The position numbers and the translations under genes were made by a program. Positions 1 to 7,013 of a stretch of DNA of 64,000 nt are shown in pieces. Numbering within the stretch: position 1 is the first letter of the stretch; every line of letters begins with the position of its first letter. The notes beneath the pieces are model-generated. The model saw only the letters and a list, made by a program, of their open reading frames with translations, did no database searches and had not been told where the DNA came from. The stretch spans positions 1 through 64,000 of the forward strand of contig JADKEV010000009.1 of NCBI GenBank assembly GCA_016717855.1, written 5' to 3'. Source of the DNA: Betaproteobacteria bacterium. GTDB taxonomy: Bacteria; Pseudomonadota; Gammaproteobacteria; Burkholderiales; Casimicrobiaceae.

Positions 1-218
1 ACCACCTGCAACACCAGGTCGGAGGCGAAGTAGCCCTTGCGCGAACGGGTGAAGAGAGTCAGGCCAAGCTGCTTTTCGACGCGCTGCACGCTGCGGAACA
101 CCGTCGAGGTGTCGGCGCCCAGGCGCTTGCCCGCCTCGGCCAGGTTGCCCGTGCGCACGAGCGCGAGCAGCACTTCGAGATCGGCGGCGGTAAGTTGGTA
201 TTGCGTGGTTGCAATCAT
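1..218 (-). CDS. LysR-family transcriptional regulator, N-terminal part (runs off the window)
   Basis: The reverse strand from an ATG at 218 encodes the helix-turn-helix of a LysR-type regulator. Residues 12-60 contain LTAADLEVLLALVRTGNLAEAG, then a recognition-helix region (DTSTVFRSVQRVEKQLG) and the usual LxLFTRSRKG ending, here LTLFTRSRKGY. Only 72 codons lie in the window; the effector-binding domain is missing because the gene runs past the left edge. The gene is divergent from a 39-residue membrane peptide at 361, and the intergenic region carries a perfect dyad, so it probably controls that gene and itself. The inducer cannot be judged from this part. Confidence 0.88.
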   Translation of the reverse strand, partial: MIATTQYQLTAADLEVLLALVRTGNLAEAGKRLGADTSTVFRSVQRVEKQLGLTLFTRSRKGYFASDLVLQV

Positions 219-236
219 GGTTTGCGCAATCGCCTA

Positions 237-265
237 TTTTCATTGCGGAAACGCAATCATATAGT
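237..265 (+). promoter_or_regulatory. candidate sigma70 promoter for the 39-aa membrane peptide
   Basis: A -35-like TTTTCA (237-242) and a -10 TATAGT (260-265) are separated by exactly 17 bases. They point at the small ORF at 361. The perfect dyad at 242-257 fills the spacer, a position where a bound regulator would directly affect RNA polymerase. Confidence 0.45.
242..257. promoter_or_regulatory. perfect inverted repeat, candidate LysR operator
   Basis: ATTGCGGAAACGCAAT is a perfect dyad (6-base arms, 4-base centre) in the divergent intergenic region between the LysR gene and the 39-codon ORF. LysR proteins normally bind AT-flanked dyads in the region shared with their target. Its location fits; binding is inferred. 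Confidence 0.5.
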
Positions 266-360
266 GCAGCCGATCCCGCTGCAATTGCGCGTTTTCGACG
301 GCTTTGGCGGGAGGCGGGCAAAGCGATTCTGTGGCGGTGCAACCACGCGAGGAGCGGACC

Positions 361-480
361 ATGAAGCAAGTCTTCGAGTACCTGAACACGCACCAGGCAG
401 CCGCGCTGTGGCTGTCGCTGGCGCTCATGCTCTCGGCGAGCGCATTCGCCCTGCTCGGGGCATTCAGCCGCCTGGGGTAG
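361..480 (+). CDS. 39-aa single-pass membrane peptide, unknown function
   Basis: A small ORF of 39 codons starts at ATG 361 with a good ribosome binding site (GAGGAG, about 7 bases upstream) and ends with TAG at 480. The peptide begins MKQVFEYLNTHQAAALWLSLA and continues as one hydrophobic segment (about residues 13-35) ending GAFSRLG. It therefore resembles a single-span inner-membrane micropeptide with a short polar N-terminus. It lies behind a plausible promoter with a dyad and opposite a LysR regulator. I do not recognise a family. The case for it being real rests on the SD, the promoter and the coherent membrane helix. Confidence 0.55.
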   Translation: MKQVFEYLNTHQAAALWLSLALMLSASAFALLGAFSRLG

Positions 481-694
481 GCTGGCGCAGCTGGCGTAGG
501 ATGGTGGAGCGCAGCGATACCCATCTCGTCAAGTCGCCCGAAACCGGCTTTGACCACCACCATCCTCGCCTCGCGCGCGGGTCTACGCATTGCGCGATCC
601 ACTGGCCGGTCGGCGCCTGGTGCGCGCCTGCCGCCGCCTCGCTGTCGCTGGTCATCAGCTCGTACCAGACAAAACTACCCGGCTTCGTGGACAT
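464..694 (-). pseudogene. glyoxalase/VOC-family remnant with internal deletion
   Basis: From ATG 694, preceded by AAGGAG on the reverse strand, the frame reads MSTKPGSFVWYELMTSD, which is the N-terminus of VOC (glyoxalase/bleomycin-resistance) proteins of the type that start with a FVWYEL strand. After about 22 residues it jumps to PTGQWIAQCVDP, which resembles the last strand of the same fold. About 80 residues of the middle are missing while the frame stays open. Homology stops near 566, and the frame then runs through a REP-like element to a stop at 464. It is almost certainly non-functional as an enzyme because the metal-binding middle is absent. Confidence 0.6.
495..525 (+). repeat. REP-like element, copy 1
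   Basis: The stretch begins CGTAGGATGGTGGAGCGCAG and ends CGATACCCATC. It is one base shorter than the copies at 22.4 kb and 26.2 kb (GGATGG-TGG against GGATGGGTGG). It sits downstream of the VOC remnant and the 39-aa ORF, in the intergenic position usual for REP sequences. Confidence 0.75.
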
Positions 695-879
695 GGGATC
701 GGCTCCTTTGCTTGAGTAAGGGGCACCGATTGTTCCCGACCGCGGCCCCCGCGCGCAAGTGGTGACTATCACGTGGCGTCCGCGCCTGGCGGCAACGCAG
801 AACAAGTCGCGCCACGTGCCTCGACGTCCCGACCGGCTATCATCGCGTTTCCTGCCGCCTGGCCAACGGGACCCCGCGC

Positions 880-2055
880 ATGCCGCATCCAGCCCGCATC
901 ACCGCCGTCGAAACCTTCGTCGTCTCGCTGCCGCGCGACGTCCCCTATCTGGGGCCGCTCGGCCCCGGCGAGTCCATCAACGAGCGGGGCTACTTCGTCC
1001 GCCGCGGCAACCGCACGATCTATCCGTCGACGGACATGTCGGTCATCGTCAAGGTCACTGCGGCCGACGGCACCGTCGGCTGGGGCGAGACCTACGGCAT
1101 CGTCGCGCCGCACGCGGTCACCGCGATCATCGACGATGTGCTCGGGCCGGTGATCGTCGGCCGCGACCCGCGCGACGTGGTCGTGATCCAGGAGGATCTG
1201 TACGACCTGATGCGCGTGCGCGGGTTCGGCGGCGGCTACTACGTCGACGCGATCGCCGGCGTCGACATCGCGCTTTGGGACCTCTGCGGCAAGCTGGCCG
1301 GCCTGCCGCTGGCCAAGCTGCTGGGCGGCCAGCGGATGGACCGCATCCCGGCGTACGTATCCGGGTTGCCACGCGCGCAACTCGACGAACGCGTGGCGCT
1401 TGCCCGCGACTGGGTCGCGCGGGGCTTCGACGCGATCAAATACGCGGCCGCGGTATCGCACCAGGGCATCGTGGCCGAGATGCGCGCGTTGCGCGAGGCG
1501 CTGGGGCCCGACATCAAGCTGATGGTCGACCTGCACTGGAAGTTCACGGCGGCGGAGGCGATCCAGCTGATCGGCGAACTCGCGCCGTACCGACCGTACT
1601 TCGCGGAAGCCCCCTGCGCGCCGGAAGACGTCGAGGGCCTGGCGCAGGTTGCCGCACGCACCGGCGTGCCCATCGCCGCGGGCGAAGAGTGGCGGACGAT
1701 CTACGAGGCGCTCCCGCGCCTGGAGCGGCGCAGCGTGTCGGTGCTCCAGCCGGAGATGGGCCACACGGGCGTGACGCAGTTCCTCGCCATTGGCCGCCTC
1801 GCTGTCGCGTTTCATGCGCGGGTGATGCCCCACGCCAGCATCGGCGTGGGCATCTTCCAGGCGGCCAGCCTGCACGCGGCGGCGACGCTGCCGAACGTTC
1901 CTTACCACGAGTACCAGCACTCGATCTTCGACAAGAACCTGCGCTACGTGACGACGACAATGCGCTGCGAGGCGGGCTTCTACCACCTGCCCGACGGACC
2001 CGGCCTGGGCGTCGAGCCGAAACCGGAGTTGTGGAACTTCGTGGTGAAGCGCTGA
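880..2055 (+). CDS. enolase-superfamily (mandelate racemase/muconate lactonizing) sugar-acid dehydratase or cycloisomerase
   Basis: This 391-residue protein has the two-domain MR/MLE layout: a capping domain (about 1-125, with VGWGETYG at 67-73), the signature DAIAGVDIALWDLCGKLAG (123-141), then a TIM barrel. Metal ligands are visible as D217 (LMVDLHW), E243 (FAEAP) and E269/E270 (AAGEEW). A barrel Lys lies at 187 (IKYAA) and a late His at 318 (MPHASIG). Members act by removing a proton alpha to a carboxylate of an aldonic or aldaric acid or its lactone. The SMP-30 lactonase, SDR and epimerase next to it suggest sugar acid breakdown. Substrate is not determinable from sequence; it lacks features I associate with RspA-type mannonate dehydratases. 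Confidence 0.85.
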   Translation: MPHPARITAVETFVVSLPRDVPYLGPLGPGESINERGYFVRRGNRTIYPSTDMSVIVKVTAADGTVGWGETYGIVAPHAVTAIIDDVLGPVIVGRDPRDVVVIQEDLYDLMRVRGFGGGYYVDAIAGVDIALWDLCGKLAGLPLAKLLGGQRMDRIPAYVSGLPRAQLDERVALARDWVARGFDAIKYAAAVSHQGIVAEMRALREALGPDIKLMVDLHWKFTAAEAIQLIGELAPYRPYFAEAPCAPEDVEGLAQVAARTGVPIAAGEEWRTIYEALPRLERRSVSVLQPEMGHTGVTQFLAIGRLAVAFHARVMPHASIGVGIFQAASLHAAATLPNVPYHEYQHSIFDKNLRYVTTTMRCEAGFYHLPDGPGLGVEPKPELWNFVVKR

Positions 2056-2095
2056 GCGCGGTGGAGGCGGCAGATGCGGGCGATGCCTCGGGGCG

Positions 2096-2995
2096 CTAGC
2101 CTCTGAACTTCGGCTCGTCCACGCCGCGCACGCCGACGTTCGCGGCAAAGACTTTCCCCGCGTCCGGTTGCCGCGCCAGTTCCGCCGCGGGCCGGCCGTT
2201 GCGCGAGGTGGTCACGAACAGCGTGTCGAAATTCTCGCCGCCGAAGCAGACCATCGTCGGGCATTGCACCGGAAACGACAGCTCGCGCTCGATCGTGCCA
2301 TCCGGCGCGTAGCGCACGATGCGCCGCCCCTCATACATCGCGCTCCAGTAATAGCCGTCGGCGTCGATCGTGGCGCCGTCGGGCCGCCCGAGGTTGATAC
2401 CGCCGCTGTCTTCCGGCGGTGGCACGGTCGCGAAGGTCCGGCGCGGGCCGATGTCGCCGGTCCGTGCATCGAACGCATGCACGTTGATGATGTGGCCGGA
2501 TGAATCGGAGTGATACATGATCGTGCCGTCGCGGCTGAACGCGAGGCCATTGGAGACGATGGCGCTGGTGTCGGGCAACTCGGTCCACGTCAGGTCGGTG
2601 TCCAGCCGGTACAGCCGGCCGTCGGCCCTGCCGCGCGGCTCGTACATCGTGCCCGCGTAGAAGCGGCCGTCGGGACCGCAGCGCCCATCGTTGAAGCGCA
2701 TCGTCGCCCGGTCGTAGGCCGGGCTGGGCAACATCGTGAGCTCGCGGGTCGTGAAGTCGAACAGCGCGAAGCCGCTGCGCAGCGCGAGCACCGCCCCGCC
2801 CCGCTGGCGCAGCGCGAAGCTGCCGACTTCCTCGGGCATCGGCCACACCCGGTGCAGGCCGCCCTGCGGATGCCACGACTTCAGCGCCTTGCCCGGAATG
2901 TCGGTCCAGTACAGCGTCTGCGTCGCGCTATCCCAGGTCGGACATTCGCCCAGCAGGTCGACGGTGGCGGGCAGAACGGCCCATTCAATGCTCAT
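2096..2995 (-). CDS. SMP-30/gluconolactonase family sugar lactonase
   Basis: A 299-residue six-bladed beta-propeller of the SMP-30/LRE family. Expected metal and active-site positions are visible: E17 (LGECPTW), N102/D103 (RFNDGRCGPDGRF), N149 (VSNGLAFS) and D164 (YHSDSSG). A late blade reads PDGATIDADGYYW. Such enzymes hydrolyse aldonolactones made by sugar 1-dehydrogenases, in the cytoplasm. Its ATG overlaps the stop of the upstream aldose epimerase by 11 bases, so the two are translationally coupled, and a short-chain dehydrogenase is divergent at 3988. Together they suggest epimerase, dehydrogenase and lactonase steps of an oxidative sugar pathway, possibly for arabinose, xylose or galactose. 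Confidence 0.88.
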   Translation of the reverse strand: MSIEWAVLPATVDLLGECPTWDSATQTLYWTDIPGKALKSWHPQGGLHRVWPMPEEVGSFALRQRGGAVLALRSGFALFDFTTRELTMLPSPAYDRATMRFNDGRCGPDGRFYAGTMYEPRGRADGRLYRLDTDLTWTELPDTSAIVSNGLAFSRDGTIMYHSDSSGHIINVHAFDARTGDIGPRRTFATVPPPEDSGGINLGRPDGATIDADGYYWSAMYEGRRIVRYAPDGTIERELSFPVQCPTMVCFGGENFDTLFVTTSRNGRPAAELARQPDAGKVFAANVGVRGVDEPKFRG

Positions 2996-3916
2996 CGGTA
3001 CTCTCCAGCGGGAACGGCGTCATGGTGCAGGATCCGGACAGTGTCTCTCCCGGGGCCAGCACCACGAGACCCGTATCGCCGCGACCGGCGGCGAGATTCA
3101 CCGCATTGTTGGCGTGACTGACGGGTTCGATCGCGATGCTCTCGCGCGCCAGGGAAGTGAACACGACGAGGTGGCCGAAGGGTTCGCTGGCGGCGAGCCG
3201 CAGCCCCATCCCCGCTCGGGCCACGCCAGCACGGCGGTCCGCGACCAGCCGGCAAAGCAGTTGTCGACCGCGAGCCCGGCCGCCGGCCGGCGCGCCGCGA
3301 AATTCCACTCGGGTGGGACCGGCGCGCGTTCCTGCGGCAGCATACGCTCGTCATTGCGCCACACCGCAGCGGCTTCGAACTGCAGTTCCATGCGCGGCGT
3401 CTTGGGAAAGAACGGATGCATGCCGATGCCTGCGGGCATCGGCCGGCTATCCTGGTTGGTCACGGCCAGCGTCATGTGCAGCCCGCCGGCATCGAGCGCA
3501 AATGTCTGCGCCGCGGCGAACGACCACGGCCAGTCCGGGTCGCCGCCGCCGCGGCTGTCGCGGCTGACGTGGGTGAGGGCCAGCGACACGCTCTCGGGCC
3601 CGACCGCGGCGATGGTCCAGGCCCGCAACCATCCGACGCCATGGATCGCATGCGTCCAGACCGTCGAATTGCGGCGCAGGATGCAATGCTCGCCGCCGAA
3701 GTTGAAGGCGCCGTTGCCGATCCGGTTGGAATAGGGCACCAGCGGATAGCTCGAAGTGAGGCGCACGTTGCGCTCGGCAAAGGCGCGCGCGGACGCCGGA
3801 CGCACGAAGTCGAGACCGGTGTCATCCGCGAGCCCGAACCAGGCGAGCGCGCCGCCCAGCTGCGGGCTGACACCCGCGGTGAACCGGCCCGCCGCCAGCG
3901 TGATCAGGGATTCCAT
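2985..3916 (-). pseudogene. aldose 1-epimerase (GalM-like), broken by a frameshift
   Basis: From ATG 3916 the reverse strand encodes an aldose 1-epimerase: MESLITLAAGRFTAGVSP, VPYSNRIGNG (substrate-loop Asn-Arg), THAIHGVGW with the catalytic-type His, and GIGMHPFF with the second His. Near 3208-3216, at a CCCC run, the frame breaks. The C-terminal part (MGLRLAASEPFGHLVVF and onward to 2985) continues in another frame, consistent with one missing base. Joined, the product would be about 310 residues, normal for the family. Both halves keep good coding character, so this is either a recent mutation or a sequencing error. The stop overlaps the start of the lactonase. Confidence 0.8.
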
Positions 3917-3987
3917 TCGGGTATCATAGCAGCGGCACACAGCCCGCGCCCGACGTGCCATCGAACCACAAATTGACGGAAGACAAG

Positions 3988-4764
3988 ATGTCCGGCATTG
4001 CAACTTACCCCAGCCTCGCCGGCCGGGTCGTGCTGATCACCGGCGGCGGCTCCGGCATCGGCGAGTCGTTTACCGAGCACTTCTGGCGGCAGGGCGCCCG
4101 CGTGGCATTTTTCGACATCGACGACGCCGCGTCGAACGCGCTGGTCGAGCGGCTCGCGCGGGACGCCGGCGCGCCGGCGGGACCGCCGCTCTACCTGCGC
4201 TGCGACATCACCGACATTGGCATGGTGCGCGAACGCGTGGCAAAAGTCGAAGCCGCGCTGGGACCGGTGCGGGTGCTGATCAACAACGCGGCGCGCGACG
4301 ATCGCCAGGACATGTTCGACATCACGCCCGAGTTCTGGGACCGGGCGATCGCGGTCAACCTCAAGCACCAGTTCTTCGTCACCCAGGCCGTCGCGCGCGG
4401 GATGATCGCGGCGGGCGGCGGCAGCGTCATCACCATGGGTTCCATTTCGTGGATGCGGGGCCGGCCCGGGATGGCCGGGTACACGACCTCGAAGGCCGGC
4501 ATCCATGGCATGACGCGCACGCTGGCGCGCGAACTGGGTGACCGCAACATCCGCGTGAACTGCATCGTGCCGGGCGCTGTCGTCACCGCGCGGCAGAAGC
4601 AGTTGTGGCTCAAGCCCGAGGACGACCAGCGTTTCCTCGACCTGCAGTGCCTGAAGTTCCGGCTGCAGCCGGAAGATGTCGCGCGCGCGGCGCTGTTCCT
4701 CGCCTCCGACGAAGCGCGCGGCATCACCGGCCAGAACATCGTCGTTGATGCCGGCATCGTCTGA
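3988..4764 (+). CDS. short-chain dehydrogenase/reductase, probable sugar 1-dehydrogenase
   Basis: A classical SDR of 258 residues. The Rossmann motif TGGGSGIG is at 18-25, NNAA at 99-102, and the catalytic Ser152, Tyr165 and Lys169 lie in GSISWMRG...YTTSK. I chose ATG 3988 over an upstream GTG at 3955 because GGAAG lies just before it and the homologous part starts there. The C-terminus (GITGQNIVVDAGIV) is typical. It is divergent from the epimerase/lactonase pair and 15 bases upstream of a 2OG oxygenase. Oxidation of an aldose to its lactone is inferred from this context. Confidence 0.87.
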   Translation: MSGIATYPSLAGRVVLITGGGSGIGESFTEHFWRQGARVAFFDIDDAASNALVERLARDAGAPAGPPLYLRCDITDIGMVRERVAKVEAALGPVRVLINNAARDDRQDMFDITPEFWDRAIAVNLKHQFFVTQAVARGMIAAGGGSVITMGSISWMRGRPGMAGYTTSKAGIHGMTRTLARELGDRNIRVNCIVPGAVVTARQKQLWLKPEDDQRFLDLQCLKFRLQPEDVARAALFLASDEARGITGQNIVVDAGIV

Positions 4765-4779
4765 CGGGAGGAGATCGCG

Positions 4780-5451
4780 ATGAGCGCCACCACCAGGCAA
4801 CACACGCTGTTCCCGCTGCCGCCCGCGCACATGCTCGCCGGCAGGACGCAAGCCGAGCTGGCCGAACTGCGCCTGCCGCCGCCGCAGCCGACGCCCGCCA
4901 TGCTCACCACCAACCCGGCGCTGGCGCAGGCGCGCGTGGTCGAGGACGTGTTCACCGCCGCGCAGTGCGAGCAGATCATCGCCATCGGTCTCAAGCGACC
5001 GCGCGAAGACGCGCGCGTGCAGAGCTACGGCAGTTCCGCGCGCATCGGCCACGTCGCCTGGATCGATCCGGGCGCGGAAACGCTGTGGATGTACCAGCGA
5101 CTGGCGACGATCGTCGCCTGGGTCAACCAGGCGTTCAAGTTCGAGCTGCTGGGCTTCGCCGACGCGCTGCAGTACACGCAATACGGCCCCGGCCACAAGT
5201 TCGACTGGCACGTGGACATCGGCGCGGGCGCCGCGTCGAACCGCAAGCTCTCGATCACGGTGCAGCTCTCCGACGAAACCGCGTACGAGGGCGGGGGCCT
5301 GCAGTTCATCAGCGCGCCGGACATGACGATGCCCAAAACGCGGGGCACGGCGATCCTGTTCCCGGCCTACCTCGCGCACCGCGTCGCCGACGTGACCAGC
5401 GGCCAGCGCTGTTCGCTGGTCGGGTGGGCGGCGGGCGCGCCGTTCCGGTAG
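4780..5451 (+). CDS. 2-oxoglutarate/Fe(II)-dependent dioxygenase (prolyl 4-hydroxylase-like)
   Basis: A 223-residue protein with the jelly-roll facial triad: His144 and Asp146 in FDWHVDIG and His200 in YLAHRVADV. Arg210 (SGQRCSLVGW) is the expected 2-oxoglutarate-binding residue. GGGLQF and the GTAILFPAYLAHRV strand fit the P4Hc group of the PKHD type. The start at 4780 has a strong GGGAGGAG site, and the gene is 15 bases behind the SDR, so they are probably co-transcribed. Substrate is unknown. Membership of a sugar operon may be incidental, since such hydroxylases usually act on proteins or small molecules. Confidence 0.85.
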   Translation: MSATTRQHTLFPLPPAHMLAGRTQAELAELRLPPPQPTPAMLTTNPALAQARVVEDVFTAAQCEQIIAIGLKRPREDARVQSYGSSARIGHVAWIDPGAETLWMYQRLATIVAWVNQAFKFELLGFADALQYTQYGPGHKFDWHVDIGAGAASNRKLSITVQLSDETAYEGGGLQFISAPDMTMPKTRGTAILFPAYLAHRVADVTSGQRCSLVGWAAGAPFR

Positions 5452-5472
5452 CCGGCGCGACACGCCGTGGCC

Positions 5473-5988
5473 ATGACGGAGATTCGGGTGCTGGGCGCCG
5501 CTGACGCCGCCGCCTTCCAGGCGCTGCGGCTCTCCGGCCTGCAGGAGTGCCCGACCGCATTTGCGTCGAGTTTCGAGGAGGAGAGCGGGCGGGAACTGCC
5601 GGCGGTGGCCGAGCGGCTGGCGCCGCAAGGCGATCGCGCGGTCTTCGGAGCGTTCGCCGGCGGCGAACTCGCCGGCGTTGTCGGGCTCATGCGCGAAGGG
5701 CACCGCAAGCTCGCGCACAAGGCGTTCATCTGGGGCATGTACGTGGCGCCTGCTGCCCGAAAGCAGGGCGTCGGTCGCGAACTCGTGGCAACGGCGCTGT
5801 CCTTCGCCGCGACGGAATTGCGGGTGCGGCAGGTGACCCTGGGCGTGAACGCCGCGAATCCGGCAGCGATCGTGCTGTACGAACGGATGGGCTTCAAGGC
5901 CTACGGCCGCGAACCGTGCTTCATGCTGGTGGATGGTGTGCCGCAGGACGAGTTGCAGATGGTCTGCTTCCTGCCCCCGGCGGACTAA
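5473..5988 (+). CDS. GNAT-family N-acetyltransferase
   Basis: A 171-residue GCN5-related acetyltransferase. Strand beta4 and the acetyl-CoA loop read WGMYVAPAARKQGVGRELV, the V-x-P-x-x-R-x-x-G-x-G motif, followed by VTLGVNAANPAAIVLYERMGF, which is the usual motif B. ATG 5473 is preferred; an in-frame GTG at 5467 would add two residues. The gene sits 20 bases after the oxygenase on the same strand. Substrate cannot be inferred. Confidence 0.85.
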   Translation: MTEIRVLGAADAAAFQALRLSGLQECPTAFASSFEEESGRELPAVAERLAPQGDRAVFGAFAGGELAGVVGLMREGHRKLAHKAFIWGMYVAPAARKQGVGRELVATALSFAATELRVRQVTLGVNAANPAAIVLYERMGFKAYGREPCFMLVDGVPQDELQMVCFLPPAD

Positions 5989-6082
5989 TCGCCGGAGCGC
6001 CTCTGGCCTCGGGCCGGTTGGGGGCGCGGCGTTGCGGCGACAGCGGATGGACATTCCCCTCCCGCTGCACTAAGGTACGCGC

Positions 6083-6703
6083 ATGGATCGCACCCGCCCG
6101 CTGGTCATCGCCGCCATCGTTCTCCTTGGCCTGCTGGCTGTCTCAGGCGTGCGCCCCTACGACCGGTTGACCTGGCTGATGGAGGTCGCCCCGGTGCTGA
6201 TCGCATTGCCGGTGCTGTGGACGACGTGGCGCCGTTTCCCGCTCACGACCTTGCTCTATGCGTGCATCTTCGTGCATGCCGTCGTGTTGATCGTGGGCGG
6301 CGCGTACACCTACGCGCGCGTGCCGTTCGGCTTCTGGCTGCAGGAACTGCTGGGCCTCGACCGCAATCCGTACGACAGGATCGGCCATCTGTTCCAGGGC
6401 CTCGTCCCCGCGCTCGTCACGCGCGAGATCCTGCTGCGCGGCGGCTACGTCCAGGGGAAGAAGATGCTCGCGTTCCTGGTTGGGTGCGTGGTGCTCGCCG
6501 TCAGCGCGATGTACGAGCTGATCGAGTGGGCCGCGGCGCTGGCGATAGGCCAGGGCGCCGATGAATTTCTCGGCACGCAAGGCGATCAATGGGACACGCA
6601 GTCCGACATGTTCTGCGCGCTGGTAGGGGCGGTCGTTGCGCTGCTCTTGTTCTCGCGGCTGCACGACCGGCAGCTCGCGCGCCTGGCCACGCGGGGACGA
6701 TAG
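6083..6703 (+). CDS. YjdF/DUF2238-family inner-membrane protein
   Basis: A 206-residue polytopic membrane protein with about five or six hydrophobic spans (roughly residues 7-25, 32-48, 55-80, 107-120, 128-150 and 170-190). Conserved polar motifs typical of DUF2238 lie between them: NPYDRIGHLFQGLVPALVTREI, YELIEWAAAL and the QGDQWDTQSDMFCALVGA segment near the end. These contain acidic and His residues expected to line a site in the membrane. The family is widespread but its function is not established. It ends 21 bases before the poly-C tract. Confidence 0.8.
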   Translation: MDRTRPLVIAAIVLLGLLAVSGVRPYDRLTWLMEVAPVLIALPVLWTTWRRFPLTTLLYACIFVHAVVLIVGGAYTYARVPFGFWLQELLGLDRNPYDRIGHLFQGLVPALVTREILLRGGYVQGKKMLAFLVGCVVLAVSAMYELIEWAAALAIGQGADEFLGTQGDQWDTQSDMFCALVGAVVALLLFSRLHDRQLARLATRGR

Positions 6704-6723
6704 GCCTGGAGCCTGCCAGTGGC

Positions 6724-6805
<82 letters not shown>

Positions 6806-6912
6806 CGAGGCACGCACCGCGAGCATCCGGAACCGAGCTTCATCACTCACGGGCCGAAGACGCGCCGCGAGTTCCTGAACCTGAAAGCTTGGGCCGGCTG
6901 AGCCGCGTAAGG

Positions 6913-6967
6913 GCGCCGCCGGGCACCCCGATGTAACGGGTTGTTACGTGTGCCGCGCCGGCGGCGC
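6913..6967. promoter_or_regulatory. nested inverted repeat upstream of the RHS gene
   Basis: Arms GCGCCGCCGG (6913-6922) and CCGGCGGCGC (6958-6967) enclose a second dyad, GTAAC (6933-6937) with GTTAC (6943-6947), on the same centre at 6940. It lies about 45 bases before the RHS start codon. It could be an operator or a leader RNA hairpin; no T-run follows, so it is not a typical terminator. Confidence 0.35.
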
Positions 6968-7013
6968 GCCTACGATGGGCGGGTCTTGCCGATCGGTCAC
7001 TTCGGAGCCCGCC

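Noticed and set aside
769..2148. Long open frames antisense to or overlapping the enolase-superfamily gene
   Set aside because: They are shadows typical of very GC-rich coding DNA; only the 880-2055 frame carries family motifs.
3904..6054. A 716-codon open frame on the minus strand across the SDR, oxygenase and GNAT genes
   Set aside because: Arg/His-rich composition, no recognisable domain, and three well-supported genes lie on the other strand.
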